Positions 1-9,414 of a stretch of DNA of 64,000 bases are shown here, one piece after another. Source of the DNA: an uncultured Bacteroidota bacterium (lineage in GTDB: Bacteria > Bacteroidota > Bacteroidia > Bacteroidales > WCHB1-69). The stretch lies in contig CADADB010000008.1 in NCBI GenBank assembly GCA_902786595.1, forward strand, positions 42,163 through 106,162. Direction: 5' to 3'. A program made the translations under genes and the position numbers. The notes below the pieces were generated by a model, which did no database searches, was not told where the DNA came from, and saw only the letters and a list, made by a program, of their open reading frames with translations. The stretch's first letter is position 1. Every line of letters begins with the position of its first letter.

Positions 1-641
1 GTGCCCTCCGCGTCGTAGCTGGCACTCGGGTTCGTGATGATGTCGATGCTCGCCACATTGGAGGAGGGTATCGCGTTGATGGAACCGAGGTTCGTGGGCA
101 CCCCGTCGAGGAGCAGCAGCACATTGCCGTTGCCGCGGATGGAGACGTTGCCGTCAGGGTCAACGGTCACGGAGGACTGCTGGCGCAGGAGGTCCGCGAC
201 AGTGCCGGTCATCATAGTCGTGGCATCCGTGGGCATTATGGTGGTGTGTTCGGCGGTGACGATTGTTCGTCCGCCATCCCTCGCCGAAATGTTCACCTCT
301 TCCAGTGCCTGCGACGTGGCCTCCATTGGAATATTTCCCAAAGCAACTTCATTCTTATCCGCTGTAAAGTCAAGATGTTTCGATTTATAGCCCATGTAAA
401 TCACGGTCAGGGTATAAGCTTTCGATGAACGGGGCACTTTCAGCGAAAACTGTCCATTTTGGTCGGTGAGGGTGCCCGCCACCACGCTGTCGTGTTGCGA
501 GGCATACACGGAGACGTAAGGCATTTCGAAGTTCTTCTCATCTACCACCTTACCGGTCACCTTGCACGATGTATGCTGCGCAAAGGCGGAAAAGCTGAGA
601 ATCAGCAGAATAACGGCGAGAAAGAGGGGGTGTTTGGGCAT
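1..641 (-). CDS. TonB-dependent outer-membrane receptor, N-terminal part
   Basis: The minus strand is open from an ATG at 641 to the window edge, so only about 213 residues are visible and the C-terminal barrel is missing. The protein starts with a signal peptide (MPKHPLFLAVILLILSFSAF, then AQ). A carboxypeptidase-regulatory-like beta-sandwich follows at about residues 26-110 (GKVVDEKNFEMPYVSVYAS, LTDQNGQFSLKVP). The start of a plug domain comes next (VSIRGNGNVLLLLDGVP). This order is typical of Bacteroidetes receptors that import ligands across the outer membrane with energy from TonB. The substrate cannot be told. A TAnnTTTG promoter box lies just upstream at 666-673, divergent from the HicB-like gene. 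Confidence 0.85.
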   Translation of the reverse strand, partial: MPKHPLFLAVILLILSFSAFAQHTSCKVTGKVVDEKNFEMPYVSVYASQHDSVVAGTLTDQNGQFSLKVPRSSKAYTLTVIYMGYKSKHLDFTADKNEVALGNIPMEATSQALEEVNISARDGGRTIVTAEHTTIMPTDATTMMTGTVADLLRQQSSVTVDPDGNVSIRGNGNVLLLLDGVPTNLGSINAIPSSNVASIDIITNPSASYDAEG

Positions 642-665
642 AAGAATCGATGAACATTTTAAGTG

Positions 666-673
666 CAAAAGTA
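666..673 (-). promoter_or_regulatory. Bacteroidetes -7 promoter box (TACTTTTG) for the TonB receptor
   Basis: Minus-strand TACTTTTG followed by CAC matches the Bacteroidetes TAnnTTTG element, 25 bases before the receptor ATG. No clear -33 TTG is visible. Confidence 0.55.
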
Positions 674-711
674 CACAATTTACGGACGTGGACAGGAAAA
701 TGAAAAAAACG

Positions 712-719
712 TATATTTG
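712..719 (+). promoter_or_regulatory. Bacteroidetes -7 promoter box (TATATTTG) for the HicB-like gene
   Basis: TATATTTGC lies 30 bases before the ATG of the HicB-like gene and is divergent from the receptor promoter. Confidence 0.5.
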
Positions 720-748
720 CAGCGTTAATAAAGAAAGACGAAAACAGT

Positions 749-910
749 ATGGAATACAGCATCATCATAGAGAAAAACCCAACAACAGGCGTCTATGTCG
801 GACAATGTTCACAGCTTCCCGAAGCAATGAGCCAAGGAAACACTTTGGCAGAACTCATGTCCAACATGAAGGAAGCCATTGAACTGGCCGTTGAATGCCA
901 ACAGGAATAA
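749..910 (+). CDS. HicB-like antitoxin-family small protein, orphan
   Basis: A 53-residue protein beginning MEYSIIIEKNPTTGVYVGQC. The order (two-strand start, a turn with a short acidic/proline loop, SQGNTLAELMSNMKEAIELAVE helix) matches the HicB/UPF0150 partial RNase H-like fold of antitoxins in HicA-HicB systems. It has no C-terminal DNA-binding domain. No HicA toxin (a roughly 60-residue dsRNA-binding-like protein) lies on either side: upstream is the divergent receptor and downstream a repeat and ligA. Solitary HicB-like proteins are common, so a toxin-antitoxin role is not shown. It has its own promoter box. The start is the first ATG. Confidence 0.7.
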   Translation: MEYSIIIEKNPTTGVYVGQCSQLPEAMSQGNTLAELMSNMKEAIELAVECQQE

Positions 911-957
911 CTGCAAGCAGTTGGGGATTCCGCTTGTAGGAAACAATTAACAAAACA

Positions 958-1089
958 CTATTCCGCCCCCATCTCCACCGCGAATTGATAATCGGCCTCG
1001 TTCACCGTGTATTCCACCACATATTCGTTACGGTGTTTCTTGCTTTTGTTCTCCAAAATGGTCCAAAACTGCTTCAGGGCTGGTATTGT
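958..1089 (-). pseudogene. C-terminal coding remnant of an unknown protein
   Basis: The minus strand carries about 44 codons that look like the end of a protein (PALKQFWTILENKSKKHRN, then EYVVEYTVNEADYQFAVEMG, AE, stop at 958-960). Read upstream, the frame passes straight into an interspersed repeat (1090 onward) and reaches a stop at 1159-1161 with no ATG, GTG or TTG in a sensible position. The 5' part of the gene therefore appears lost or replaced by the repeat. The family is not recognised. Confidence 0.4.
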
Positions 1090-1285
1090 GCCGTCCCTGC
1101 CGGGACGAGGGAATCCGTGGGGGCATCCGTTTCTACCGAGCGGTCGCCCCTGCCGGGGCTATTCGGGAATCGTACCGATGTCCCCTATCCGTAACATGCA
1201 TCGCAATGTCCCGACAGGGGTCAAAGCCCGGTAGAAGGGGGGCTTTGGGGTTGCCGTCAGACCGCGGTAGGGGTCAAAGCCCAAA
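1090..1285. repeat. Interspersed GC-rich repeat with small palindromes
   Basis: This stretch has no plausible gene. It holds short perfect hairpins, CGTCCCTGCCGGGACG at 1092-1107 and GCCCCTGCCGGGGC at 1146-1159, plus words such as TTTCTACCGAGCGG, ATGTCCCGACAGGGG and two copies of GGGGTCAAAGCCC. Dispersed repeats with TGTCCC/GGGACA and TTTCTACCGA words are familiar from Bacteroidales genomes (from memory). It truncates the coding remnant on its left and ends just before the ligA promoter. Confidence 0.5.
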
Positions 1286-1306
1286 AACAAGATGTAAGTC
1301 GGTTGA

Positions 1307-3430
<2,124 letters not shown>

Positions 3431-3455
3431 AAAATGGGAAGGAGATACCTTTCCC

Positions 3456-3487
3456 ATTCTTAATTCTTAATTCTTAATTCTTAATTC
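3456..3487 (-). repeat. 7-bp array (minus GAATTAA) holding the lipoprotein stop
   Basis: About 4.5 copies of GAATTAA on the minus strand. The lipoprotein frame runs through it and codes ELRIKN before reaching an in-frame TAA at 3469-3467. Confidence 0.9.
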
Positions 3488-4279
3488 GGAAAGGGTGAAG
3501 CCGCCGTCGCCGGTGAGGGTGACGCGTGCAGAAATGGTGGGCATGTCGTCGTAATGCAGCACCTTGCCGGTCACGAAGTTCACACCGGGAATCACGTGTA
3601 CGTAAAGATTCTCTCCGCTGATGTCGTAGGTCAGCTGTTCACCGATCCACACCACATCATCGTAAAAGTCACCCATGTCCTTTATGGTGTTTGTCACCGT
3701 AACCAGCTCTTTGTCACCGTCGTACAGGGTAATTTTCTCTCCGTCAACAGAATAATTCAGTCTTTCACATAATGCCTGCTGCATTTCGTAAGGGTCAATG
3801 GCCGCCGCCATGTAGGCATTGCCTTTCTCCCGGAAGCGCAACAAGCTGGGACGCTCGACAAGCACGCCGGTACCCTCCATCACTCCGCCGGTGATCCAAA
3901 GGTCGCCCGAAACGGAATCATAACGGGCAGAAGGGTTGTTCCCATGACGGAAATCGGGGAAGGCCGTCGCATAACCTTTGTTGACCACCACAATGCCGAA
4001 TCCTTCTGATGACTGGTCCTCGATGGCACGAATCAAACTCCATACACTTACATTGGACACGGTATCTTTCAAAATACTCTCATAGCAGCTGTCAAGCACA
4101 TGCCTGTTTATCGTGGCTTCCACGATTTCAGGGGCATTCAGAGAGCCAATGGGGTTTTCCAACACACCCTTCACGGGTTTGATTTCCACTTTTTTCTTGC
4201 CTTTGCAAGAGACAGCAACCACACCGCACATCAATATCGCGGCAATCAAAAGACAAACAGGTTTTCTCATTTTTTTCAT
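3467..4279 (-). CDS. Lipoprotein of unknown function
   Basis: A protein of about 270 residues with a lipoprotein signal peptide (MKKMRKPVCLLIAAILMCG, lipobox VAVSC) and a lysine-rich spacer after the cysteine. It is probably anchored in the outer membrane or periplasm. The rest is a soluble mixed alpha/beta sequence with no motif I recognise. I chose the ATG at 4279. An upstream TTG at 4291 is possible, but the ATG gives a standard signal peptide. A TAnnTTTG box lies at 4354-4361, divergent from the fucosidase. The last six residues (ELRIKN) are encoded by a heptamer array, so the natural C-terminus may have been shaped by the repeat. Confidence 0.75.
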   Translation of the reverse strand: MKKMRKPVCLLIAAILMCGVVAVSCKGKKKVEIKPVKGVLENPIGSLNAPEIVEATINRHVLDSCYESILKDTVSNVSVWSLIRAIEDQSSEGFGIVVVNKGYATAFPDFRHGNNPSARYDSVSGDLWITGGVMEGTGVLVERPSLLRFREKGNAYMAAAIDPYEMQQALCERLNYSVDGEKITLYDGDKELVTVTNTIKDMGDFYDDVVWIGEQLTYDISGENLYVHVIPGVNFVTGKVLHYDDMPTISARVTLTGDGGFTLSELRIKN

Positions 4280-4353
4280 TATTTCAAACAATTTTTATAA
4301 AACGCTATCCGACTGAATTATACAATTCTGGAGAAATCTTTAACGAATTATGG

Positions 4354-4361
4354 CAAAAGTA
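4354..4361 (-). promoter_or_regulatory. -7 promoter box (TACTTTTG) for the lipoprotein
   Basis: Minus-strand TACTTTTGCC, about 75 bases before the lipoprotein ATG. Confidence 0.5.
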
Positions 4362-4387
4362 AACAAATTCCGAATACGAAAATTATG

Positions 4388-4395
4388 TACTTTCG
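4388..4395 (+). promoter_or_regulatory. -7 promoter box (TACTTTCG) for the fucosidase
   Basis: TACTTTCGCAC is one base off TAnnTTTG and sits 22 bases before the chosen fucosidase ATG (4418). It overlaps the alternative ATG at 4385, which argues against that start. Confidence 0.5.
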
Positions 4396-4417
4396 CACTT
4401 TCAATATAAATTTCGTA

Positions 4418-6262
4418 ATGAAACGATTAACCATATTGCTCATCACACTATTGTCGCTGTCTGCAATGGCGCAATGTCCCAGATCCGACGGAGAGCCGAC
4501 CATCATCGACGTCACAGGCAAATTCGTGCAGCCCACATGGGAGTCCCTCAACAAGCGCGGCTATCCCCAATGGTTTCAGGACGCGAAACTCGGCATCTTC
4601 ATCCACTGGGGGCTCTACTCCGTGCCCGCCTACGCTTCGAAAGAGGGCTACGGCGAGTGGTTCTACCGCGGACTGATGCAGAAGGTGCCCGAGCGTATGC
4701 GCATCATGAGCTACTATGCCGATACCACCAAACCGGTTTTCGACCAATACAAGGAACTCACAAAATACTGGCACGCAGAGCTATGGAATCCCGACGAATG
4801 GACTCAGCTGTTCAAGGATGCCGGTGCGAAATACGTAGTGCTGGTTACCAAGCACCACGACGGATATTGTCTGTGGGACAGCGAATTCCAGCCCGAATGG
4901 AACAGTGTGGTGAGCGGTCCGAAACGCAACATCGTGGAGGAGCTCAACGAGTCCGTCCGCAAGGCAGGGCTACGCATGGGTTTTTACTATTCACTGCCCG
5001 AATGGTCGAATCCGCTACATATCTGGATGGAGGATCCCGATGATTCCATCAGCGACTACGTCAATGACTATATGGTGCCGCAGTTCAAAGAGCTGGTGGA
5101 GCGCTACAAGCCCGACCTTATCTTCTCCGATGGCGACTGGAACAACACGGCGGAGCAGCTTCGTTCGCCGTATCTCATCAGCTGGTACTACAACACCGTG
5201 GGACCCGACGCTATAGTGAACAACCGCTGGGGCAACGGCACGAAACACGGTTTCCTGACCCCTGAGTACAGTGCGGGGATCGCCAACACAGAGGTCCCCT
5301 GGGCCGAATGCCGCGGTTTCGGTCGCAGCTTCGGGTTGAACCGTAATGAGGACTTGGACAACTACATGACTGACAAGGAGTTGATCCAGCATTTCGTGGA
5401 GTTGGTGGCGCACGGCGGCGGCATGACCCTCAATGTGGGTCCCTACGCTGACGGCACCATCCCGCTCATCCAGCAGGAACGGCTAAGAGCGCTTGGCAAC
5501 TGGTTGAAGATCAACGGCGAAGCGATTTACGGCACACGCTCCTACGAGATTCCTTGCCAGCGGGTGGAAACCAGCGCACAACTGCCCGTTACCGAAACTA
5601 TTGACTTCGACTGGGTACGCAACGCACCGCTCAAGAATATGCCTGTGGACAATTTCCAGATTCATTGGAACGGCAAATTCCTAGCGCCTGAAGACGGCGA
5701 GTATATCTTCAAAGCCACCGCTGATGACGAGATGACCGTTACCCATCAGGGAGACACGGTTCTATACTACAACCACGCTTGGGCCGAGAACCCGCCAAGC
5801 AAAATAATTCAGTTGAAGAAGGGAATGGACTATGATTTCGACCTCTGGTACCGGGAACGCGACCTCGAGGCAACAGCTTCCTACATGGTTAGCTCAGACA
5901 ATGGCACTTCCTTTGTGCCTGCTGAAGGCAACTGGCATGGCACAGCCACCTGGGCTCGCACCACCCGCTGCTTCACCACCAAGGACGACAACCTCTACAT
6001 CATCGAGTTCGAGCGTCCGAGCCAACTCGCTCCGTTGGTCATCAAAGACATGCCAAAACTTAATCCCAAATCGGAAATGATTCTCCTGGGCACGGAAGAA
6101 GAGGTGGATTTTCAAGGACTCAAAGGGGTGAAATACAACATGTTGAAATGGAAACAGGACAAGAAGGGAACCGTCACCATCGACTTTTCCGGCATCGACC
6201 CGAAAAAATTGGACGAACTGGAAAACGCATGGGTGATAAAGGTGTTTTCAATAAAGGGTTAA
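4418..6262 (+). CDS. GH29 alpha-L-fucosidase with a C-terminal PA14-like domain
   Basis: Hydrolyses terminal alpha-L-fucose from glycans, probably in the periplasm or at the surface. A signal peptide (MKRLTILLITLLSLSAMAQC) leads into the GH29 TIM barrel (WFQDAKLGIFIHWGLYSVPA, KYVVLVTKHHDGYCLWDS). The expected nucleophile aspartate lies in LIFSDGDW. After the barrel, at about residues 415-520, a PA14-like carbohydrate-binding sandwich is visible (GKFLAPEDGEYIFKATADDE). The cysteine after the signal peptide (AQC) could also make it a lipoprotein. The start at 4418 was preferred over an ATG at 4385, which would add 11 residues before the signal peptide. The final codons AAG GGT TAA form the first unit of a GGGTTAA array. 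No Sus-type transporters are beside it. Confidence 0.93.
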   Translation: MKRLTILLITLLSLSAMAQCPRSDGEPTIIDVTGKFVQPTWESLNKRGYPQWFQDAKLGIFIHWGLYSVPAYASKEGYGEWFYRGLMQKVPERMRIMSYYADTTKPVFDQYKELTKYWHAELWNPDEWTQLFKDAGAKYVVLVTKHHDGYCLWDSEFQPEWNSVVSGPKRNIVEELNESVRKAGLRMGFYYSLPEWSNPLHIWMEDPDDSISDYVNDYMVPQFKELVERYKPDLIFSDGDWNNTAEQLRSPYLISWYYNTVGPDAIVNNRWGNGTKHGFLTPEYSAGIANTEVPWAECRGFGRSFGLNRNEDLDNYMTDKELIQHFVELVAHGGGMTLNVGPYADGTIPLIQQERLRALGNWLKINGEAIYGTRSYEIPCQRVETSAQLPVTETIDFDWVRNAPLKNMPVDNFQIHWNGKFLAPEDGEYIFKATADDEMTVTHQGDTVLYYNHAWAENPPSKIIQLKKGMDYDFDLWYRERDLEATASYMVSSDNGTSFVPAEGNWHGTATWARTTRCFTTKDDNLYIIEFERPSQLAPLVIKDMPKLNPKSEMILLGTEEEVDFQGLKGVKYNMLKWKQDKKGTVTIDFSGIDPKKLDELENAWVIKVFSIKG

Positions 6263-6313
6263 GGGTTAAGGATTAAGGGTTAAGGGTTAAGGGTTAAGGA
6301 TTAAGGGTTATGA
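6256..6313 (+). repeat. 7-bp GGGTTAA array holding the fucosidase stop
   Basis: Eight units of gggttaa/ggattaa, each with TAA, ending gggttatga. The fucosidase stop (6260-6262) is in the first unit. The G-runs could in principle form a G-quadruplex. Confidence 0.9.
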
Positions 6314-6353
6314 ATGAGCGGTATTGAGAATCATCTTTTCATCGCAGCTCGGC

Positions 6354-6863
6354 TCACCAGTTCACAAACGCCTTGTTGAAGATGTCATCCGTAAGGGCAT
6401 CGGAAATATCCGTCACCAAACCAGATTCCACACTGCTCAGGTTCTGGGAACTGTAATAGTCTGCATATCGAGAAAAAGACTGCTCAAAGTCCTGTTTCTC
6501 ATCGAACTTATTGGTGAAACGTACCCGCACCGTGATGGTCAGACGGTTCATGGCCGGGGTGTCGTTGCCTTGGATGGCCACTGGATTCACCGAATAGTCA
6601 ACAATCTCACCTTCAATCGTATAATCCCCATTGGAACTGACGATAGTCAATGGGGTCTGCGCCTGGATTTTGTCTTTCAGGGCAGTCGTGAAGCTCTGGC
6701 TCAACGTCGGGTTCACCAGCGAAGCGTTGTTCGGGAACGTGGCAATGGCCACCGTCTTAGCCCGCGGATCCACGGTTCCGCCAGTCAATGAAACGGACAT
6801 ACGGCAACTGGACAAAATCACCGCAAATGCAATCACAATACAATATATAATTCGTTTATTCAT
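6354..6863 (-). CDS. lptE: LptE-family LPS-assembly lipoprotein
   Basis: LptE is the outer-membrane lipoprotein that plugs LptD and helps insert lipopolysaccharide. The 170-residue protein has a lipoprotein signal (MNKRIIYCIVIAFAVILSSC) and the features of the Bacteroidetes LptE family: an early AIATFPNNA segment, LSQSFTTALKDKI, and YTIEGEIVDYSV followed by a strand-rich end. The ATG at 6863 gives the correct signal peptide. A longer reading to 6896 is unlikely. It is the second gene after a sigma-54 activator, a pairing I recall from other Bacteroidetes. It converges on the fucosidase. Confidence 0.8.
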   Translation of the reverse strand: MNKRIIYCIVIAFAVILSSCRMSVSLTGGTVDPRAKTVAIATFPNNASLVNPTLSQSFTTALKDKIQAQTPLTIVSSNGDYTIEGEIVDYSVNPVAIQGNDTPAMNRLTITVRVRFTNKFDEKQDFEQSFSRYADYYSSQNLSSVESGLVTDISDALTDDIFNKAFVNW

Positions 6864-6894
6864 CGTCTCATCACTTTTCCGATTCATCAGCTTC

Positions 6895-6925
6895 AATAAC
6901 CTATAACCAATAACCTATAACCATT
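6895..6925 (-). repeat. 7-bp array (minus GGTTATA/GGTTATT)
   Basis: Four units between the sigma-54 activator stop and lptE. On the minus strand the GGTTATA units give TAG with the following G. GGTTATT units carry none. Confidence 0.75.
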
Positions 6926-6927
6926 AT

Positions 6928-8151
6928 TCAGATTCCGTATTCCTTGATCTTCCTATACAGCGTGCGTTCCGAAATGCCAAGTTCCTGGGCGGTAAATTTA
7001 CGGTTATCCTTGTTTCTCTTCAACGCCGCAATGATGGCCTGCTTCTCCAATCCTTCCATGGAGTAATCCGCAGTGTCCTCAATGACCTCGGAATCGTCGT
7101 ACTGCTCGGGTTCAGGACCGTGATGCTCATGGGCCGTCACCATGGAATACGGACCATCAACATGCATGGCATTATCGGGAAGAACATGGTGATGATGCGC
7201 ACCAGGGACATACATCTGAGAATTCTGTGTTAGTTGCGACACCGTGGATTTCAGTTCATGCACTTCACGTTGCAATTCGGCAATGAACTTAAAAACTATT
7301 TCCCGCTGAATATTGTCCTGTCGCTCCGTATCCGAAGGCATTACCGCTGGCAGATTCGAGCCGACGGGTCCCGTCAGGTAAGGTTTCAACATTTCGGACG
7401 TGATAAGCCGCTCCTTCTCGATGAGGGACACCTGTTCTGTTACGTTCTTGAGCTGGCGGACGTTGCCCGGCCAACGGTAAGCTCGCAACATTGATTGAGC
7501 ATCTTCTGTGAGCGAGATGGTCGGGACATGGTACTTGTCGGAGAAGTCTGCGGCGAACTTGACGAACAGCGGATAGATGTCGCCAGGGCGCTCACGCAAT
7601 GCGGGCACGCGGATCGGCACCGAATTGAGACGGTAGTAAAGATCCTCGCGGAACTTACCCTTGGCGATGCGGTCGGCAATGTTGACATTGGTGGCGGCCA
7701 CCACACGAACATCGGTCTTCATCACCTTGGAGGAACCCACGCGGATGTATTCGCCCGTCTCCAGCACACGCAACAGCCGAACCTGCGTGGAGAGCGGCAA
7801 ATCGGCGACCTCATCCAGGAACAAGGTGCCGCCGTTGGCCTCCTCGAAATAGCCCTTGCGGGAATCGACAGCTCCCGTAAAAGCACCTTTCTCGTGTCCG
7901 AAAAGCTCCGAATCGATGGTGCCTTCAGGAATTGCACCGCAGTTCACCGCGATGTAAGTCTTCGTCTTGCGCGGCGAATAAGCATGGATGATTTTCGGCA
8001 CCGATTCCTTGCCGGAGCCGCTCTCTCCGGTAACTAACACAGACAAATCGGTCACGGCCACCTGCATGGCCACGTCAATGACATGATCCAACGCGGGGTC
8101 AAATCCTATGATGCCGAAACGGCGCTTGACATTATTTATGTTTTCGTTCAT
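6928..8151 (-). CDS. Sigma-54-dependent transcriptional activator, no receiver domain
   Basis: Uses ATP to open promoters bound by RpoN polymerase. The 407 residues hold only a short N-terminus, an AAA+ domain and a C-terminal Fis-type helix-turn-helix (IAALKRNKDNRKFTAQELGI, SERTLYRKIKEYGI). Walker A is GESGSGKE, Walker B is GGTLFLDEVADL, and the sigma-54 contact loop GAFTGA and the arginine-finger region are intact. There is no phosphoacceptor or ligand-binding domain in front of the AAA+ module, so control must come from elsewhere or from its own level. A linker of about 100 residues with a histidine cluster (GAHHHH) separates AAA+ from the helix-turn-helix. It is followed by lptE. Its partner rpoN lies at 40.9 kb. 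Confidence 0.93.
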   Translation of the reverse strand: MNENINNVKRRFGIIGFDPALDHVIDVAMQVAVTDLSVLVTGESGSGKESVPKIIHAYSPRKTKTYIAVNCGAIPEGTIDSELFGHEKGAFTGAVDSRKGYFEEANGGTLFLDEVADLPLSTQVRLLRVLETGEYIRVGSSKVMKTDVRVVAATNVNIADRIAKGKFREDLYYRLNSVPIRVPALRERPGDIYPLFVKFAADFSDKYHVPTISLTEDAQSMLRAYRWPGNVRQLKNVTEQVSLIEKERLITSEMLKPYLTGPVGSNLPAVMPSDTERQDNIQREIVFKFIAELQREVHELKSTVSQLTQNSQMYVPGAHHHHVLPDNAMHVDGPYSMVTAHEHHGPEPEQYDDSEVIEDTADYSMEGLEKQAIIAALKRNKDNRKFTAQELGISERTLYRKIKEYGI

Positions 8152-8155
8152 GTAT

Positions 8156-8179
8156 AAAGGTTAAATGGTTAGAAGGTTA
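8156..8179 (-). repeat. 8-bp array (minus TAACCTTC-like) holding the esterase stop
   Basis: Three units on the minus strand, TAACCTTC, TAACCATT and TAACCTTT. The first TAA is the stop of the esterase-LysM gene. Confidence 0.75.
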
Positions 8180-9307
8180 CTTCACGCGGAGTTTGCGACC
8201 AATTTGCAATATAGTGGTTTCTTTGATCTTGTTAAGCTTGCAGATCTTATCGACTGTGGTGTGATATTTCTTGGCGATAGCGTAGAGCGTGTCACCCTGC
8301 TTGACAGTGTGGTATTTTGCGGTGGAAGCCGGCTTTGCGGCGGGCTGAGACTGACGGGCAGGTTTTTCCACTGTTTGGTTGTTAGCAGGGACTGCCGGTT
8401 TCACATCGGATTGTGCTGCATCCTTATTGGGAGTCACCACATCGTCATCATAGTCATCAGTGCGACGCATATCGTTGGTGTCTTGCTGTTTACGACTGTA
8501 TTTCTGCACTGTAATAACATTGGAGCCACGGTTGATGTCTTTGTAGGCATCTGCCATGTCGCTGCTCTTCAACTTTATGTCTTTGTTGACTTGTCTGGGA
8601 TTGTCGGCCTTGGAGTGAGAGAACAACCAGTCGTAAGTCGCCTTAAGGTAGAACAAACGAGCCAATGCCCCGTGGTTGACGCCCGCCCACTTGTCGAGCC
8701 GCAAAAGGTCGGTGCTGCCGCACTTTCTCATGGCCTCTTGGATTTCCGTGGCGCGGGAAACGGGCACGGCCTTATCGGCAGTACCATGGATGATCCACAA
8801 CGGCACCTGGTTCAGTTTACAGAGGTCTTTGCGAATGGTACCACCGCACAGCTCCATCGATGCAGCGATCTTCTCGCCATGGTTCGCCAAAAACTCAATC
8901 GTTCCAAATCCACCCAAGCTCATGCCTATCAAGTAGATACGGTTAGTATCCACAGCATACTGCTTCGTCACCCAGTTCAGGATGTTCAGCACTTTGAAAG
9001 AGTTCCAAGCCCCTCCAGGATTCTGCGGGGCGATGATGATCGCATTAATATCACGTCCCATGCTGATAGCATCCAGACAGCCATACTTGCGCACGCGGTT
9101 CAGATCGTTGCCACACAAGCTCGCACCGTGCAGAAACAATACCACCGGCATGTCACCCTTCTGCTCATCATACGTGTCCGGCACCGAAACCCAGAAATTG
9201 TAGCCGTCTTTCACCACATTATGATGCGAGATGAAGGTGTAGTTGGTCTGTGCGGTCAAGCAGAGGTTTGCAGCAACAAACAGGATTATTGTTAGTAGTT
9301 TTTTCAT
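8177..9307 (-). CDS. Secreted alpha/beta-hydrolase (esterase) with C-terminal LysM
   Basis: A 376-residue protein with a signal peptide (MKKLLTIILFVAANLCLTAQ) and an alpha/beta-hydrolase fold at about residues 25-225. The nucleophile elbow is GMSLGG, the likely catalytic Asp is in IIHGTADKAVP, and the His is in GVNHGAL. The oxyanion segment is VVLFLHGASLCG. A low-complexity linker (about 240-325) leads to one LysM domain (YHTVKQGDTLYAIAKKYH), which binds peptidoglycan. The layout suggests an esterase held at the cell wall in the periplasm. The substrate is unknown. It follows the hdr-like pair in the same direction, separated by an array. Confidence 0.82.
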   Translation of the reverse strand: MKKLLTIILFVAANLCLTAQTNYTFISHHNVVKDGYNFWVSVPDTYDEQKGDMPVVLFLHGASLCGNDLNRVRKYGCLDAISMGRDINAIIIAPQNPGGAWNSFKVLNILNWVTKQYAVDTNRIYLIGMSLGGFGTIEFLANHGEKIAASMELCGGTIRKDLCKLNQVPLWIIHGTADKAVPVSRATEIQEAMRKCGSTDLLRLDKWAGVNHGALARLFYLKATYDWLFSHSKADNPRQVNKDIKLKSSDMADAYKDINRGSNVITVQKYSRKQQDTNDMRRTDDYDDDVVTPNKDAAQSDVKPAVPANNQTVEKPARQSQPAAKPASTAKYHTVKQGDTLYAIAKKYHTTVDKICKLNKIKETTILQIGRKLRVK

Positions 9308-9365
9308 ATCAACATATTTTTAGACTTAAGACACGAGACTTAAGACTTTGGGAGGTATCGACACG

Positions 9366-9414
9366 TCCTAAGTCCTAAGTCCTAAGTCTCAAGTCTTAAG
9401 TCTTAAGTCTTAAA
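9366..9414 (-). repeat. 7-bp stop-codon array after the HdrA-like gene
   Basis: Minus strand from the gene outward: TTTAAGA, two CTTAAGA, CTTGAGA, three CTTAGGA. Positions 3-5 are TAA, TAA, TAA, TGA, TAG, TAG, TAG. The gene's TAA stop is in the first unit. Confidence 0.92.

Noticed and set aside
4385-4417. Upstream ATG for the fucosidase
   Set aside because: It overlaps the promoter box and would put 11 residues before a normal signal peptide.
6256-6313. GGGTTAA repeat as a telomere or linear-chromosome end
   Set aside because: It is internal, flanked by ordinary genes, short, and one of many unrelated heptamer arrays.
8165-9295. 376-codon plus-strand reading frame opposite the esterase-LysM gene
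   Set aside because: Same span as a well-supported gene with signal peptide and catalytic motifs on the other strand.
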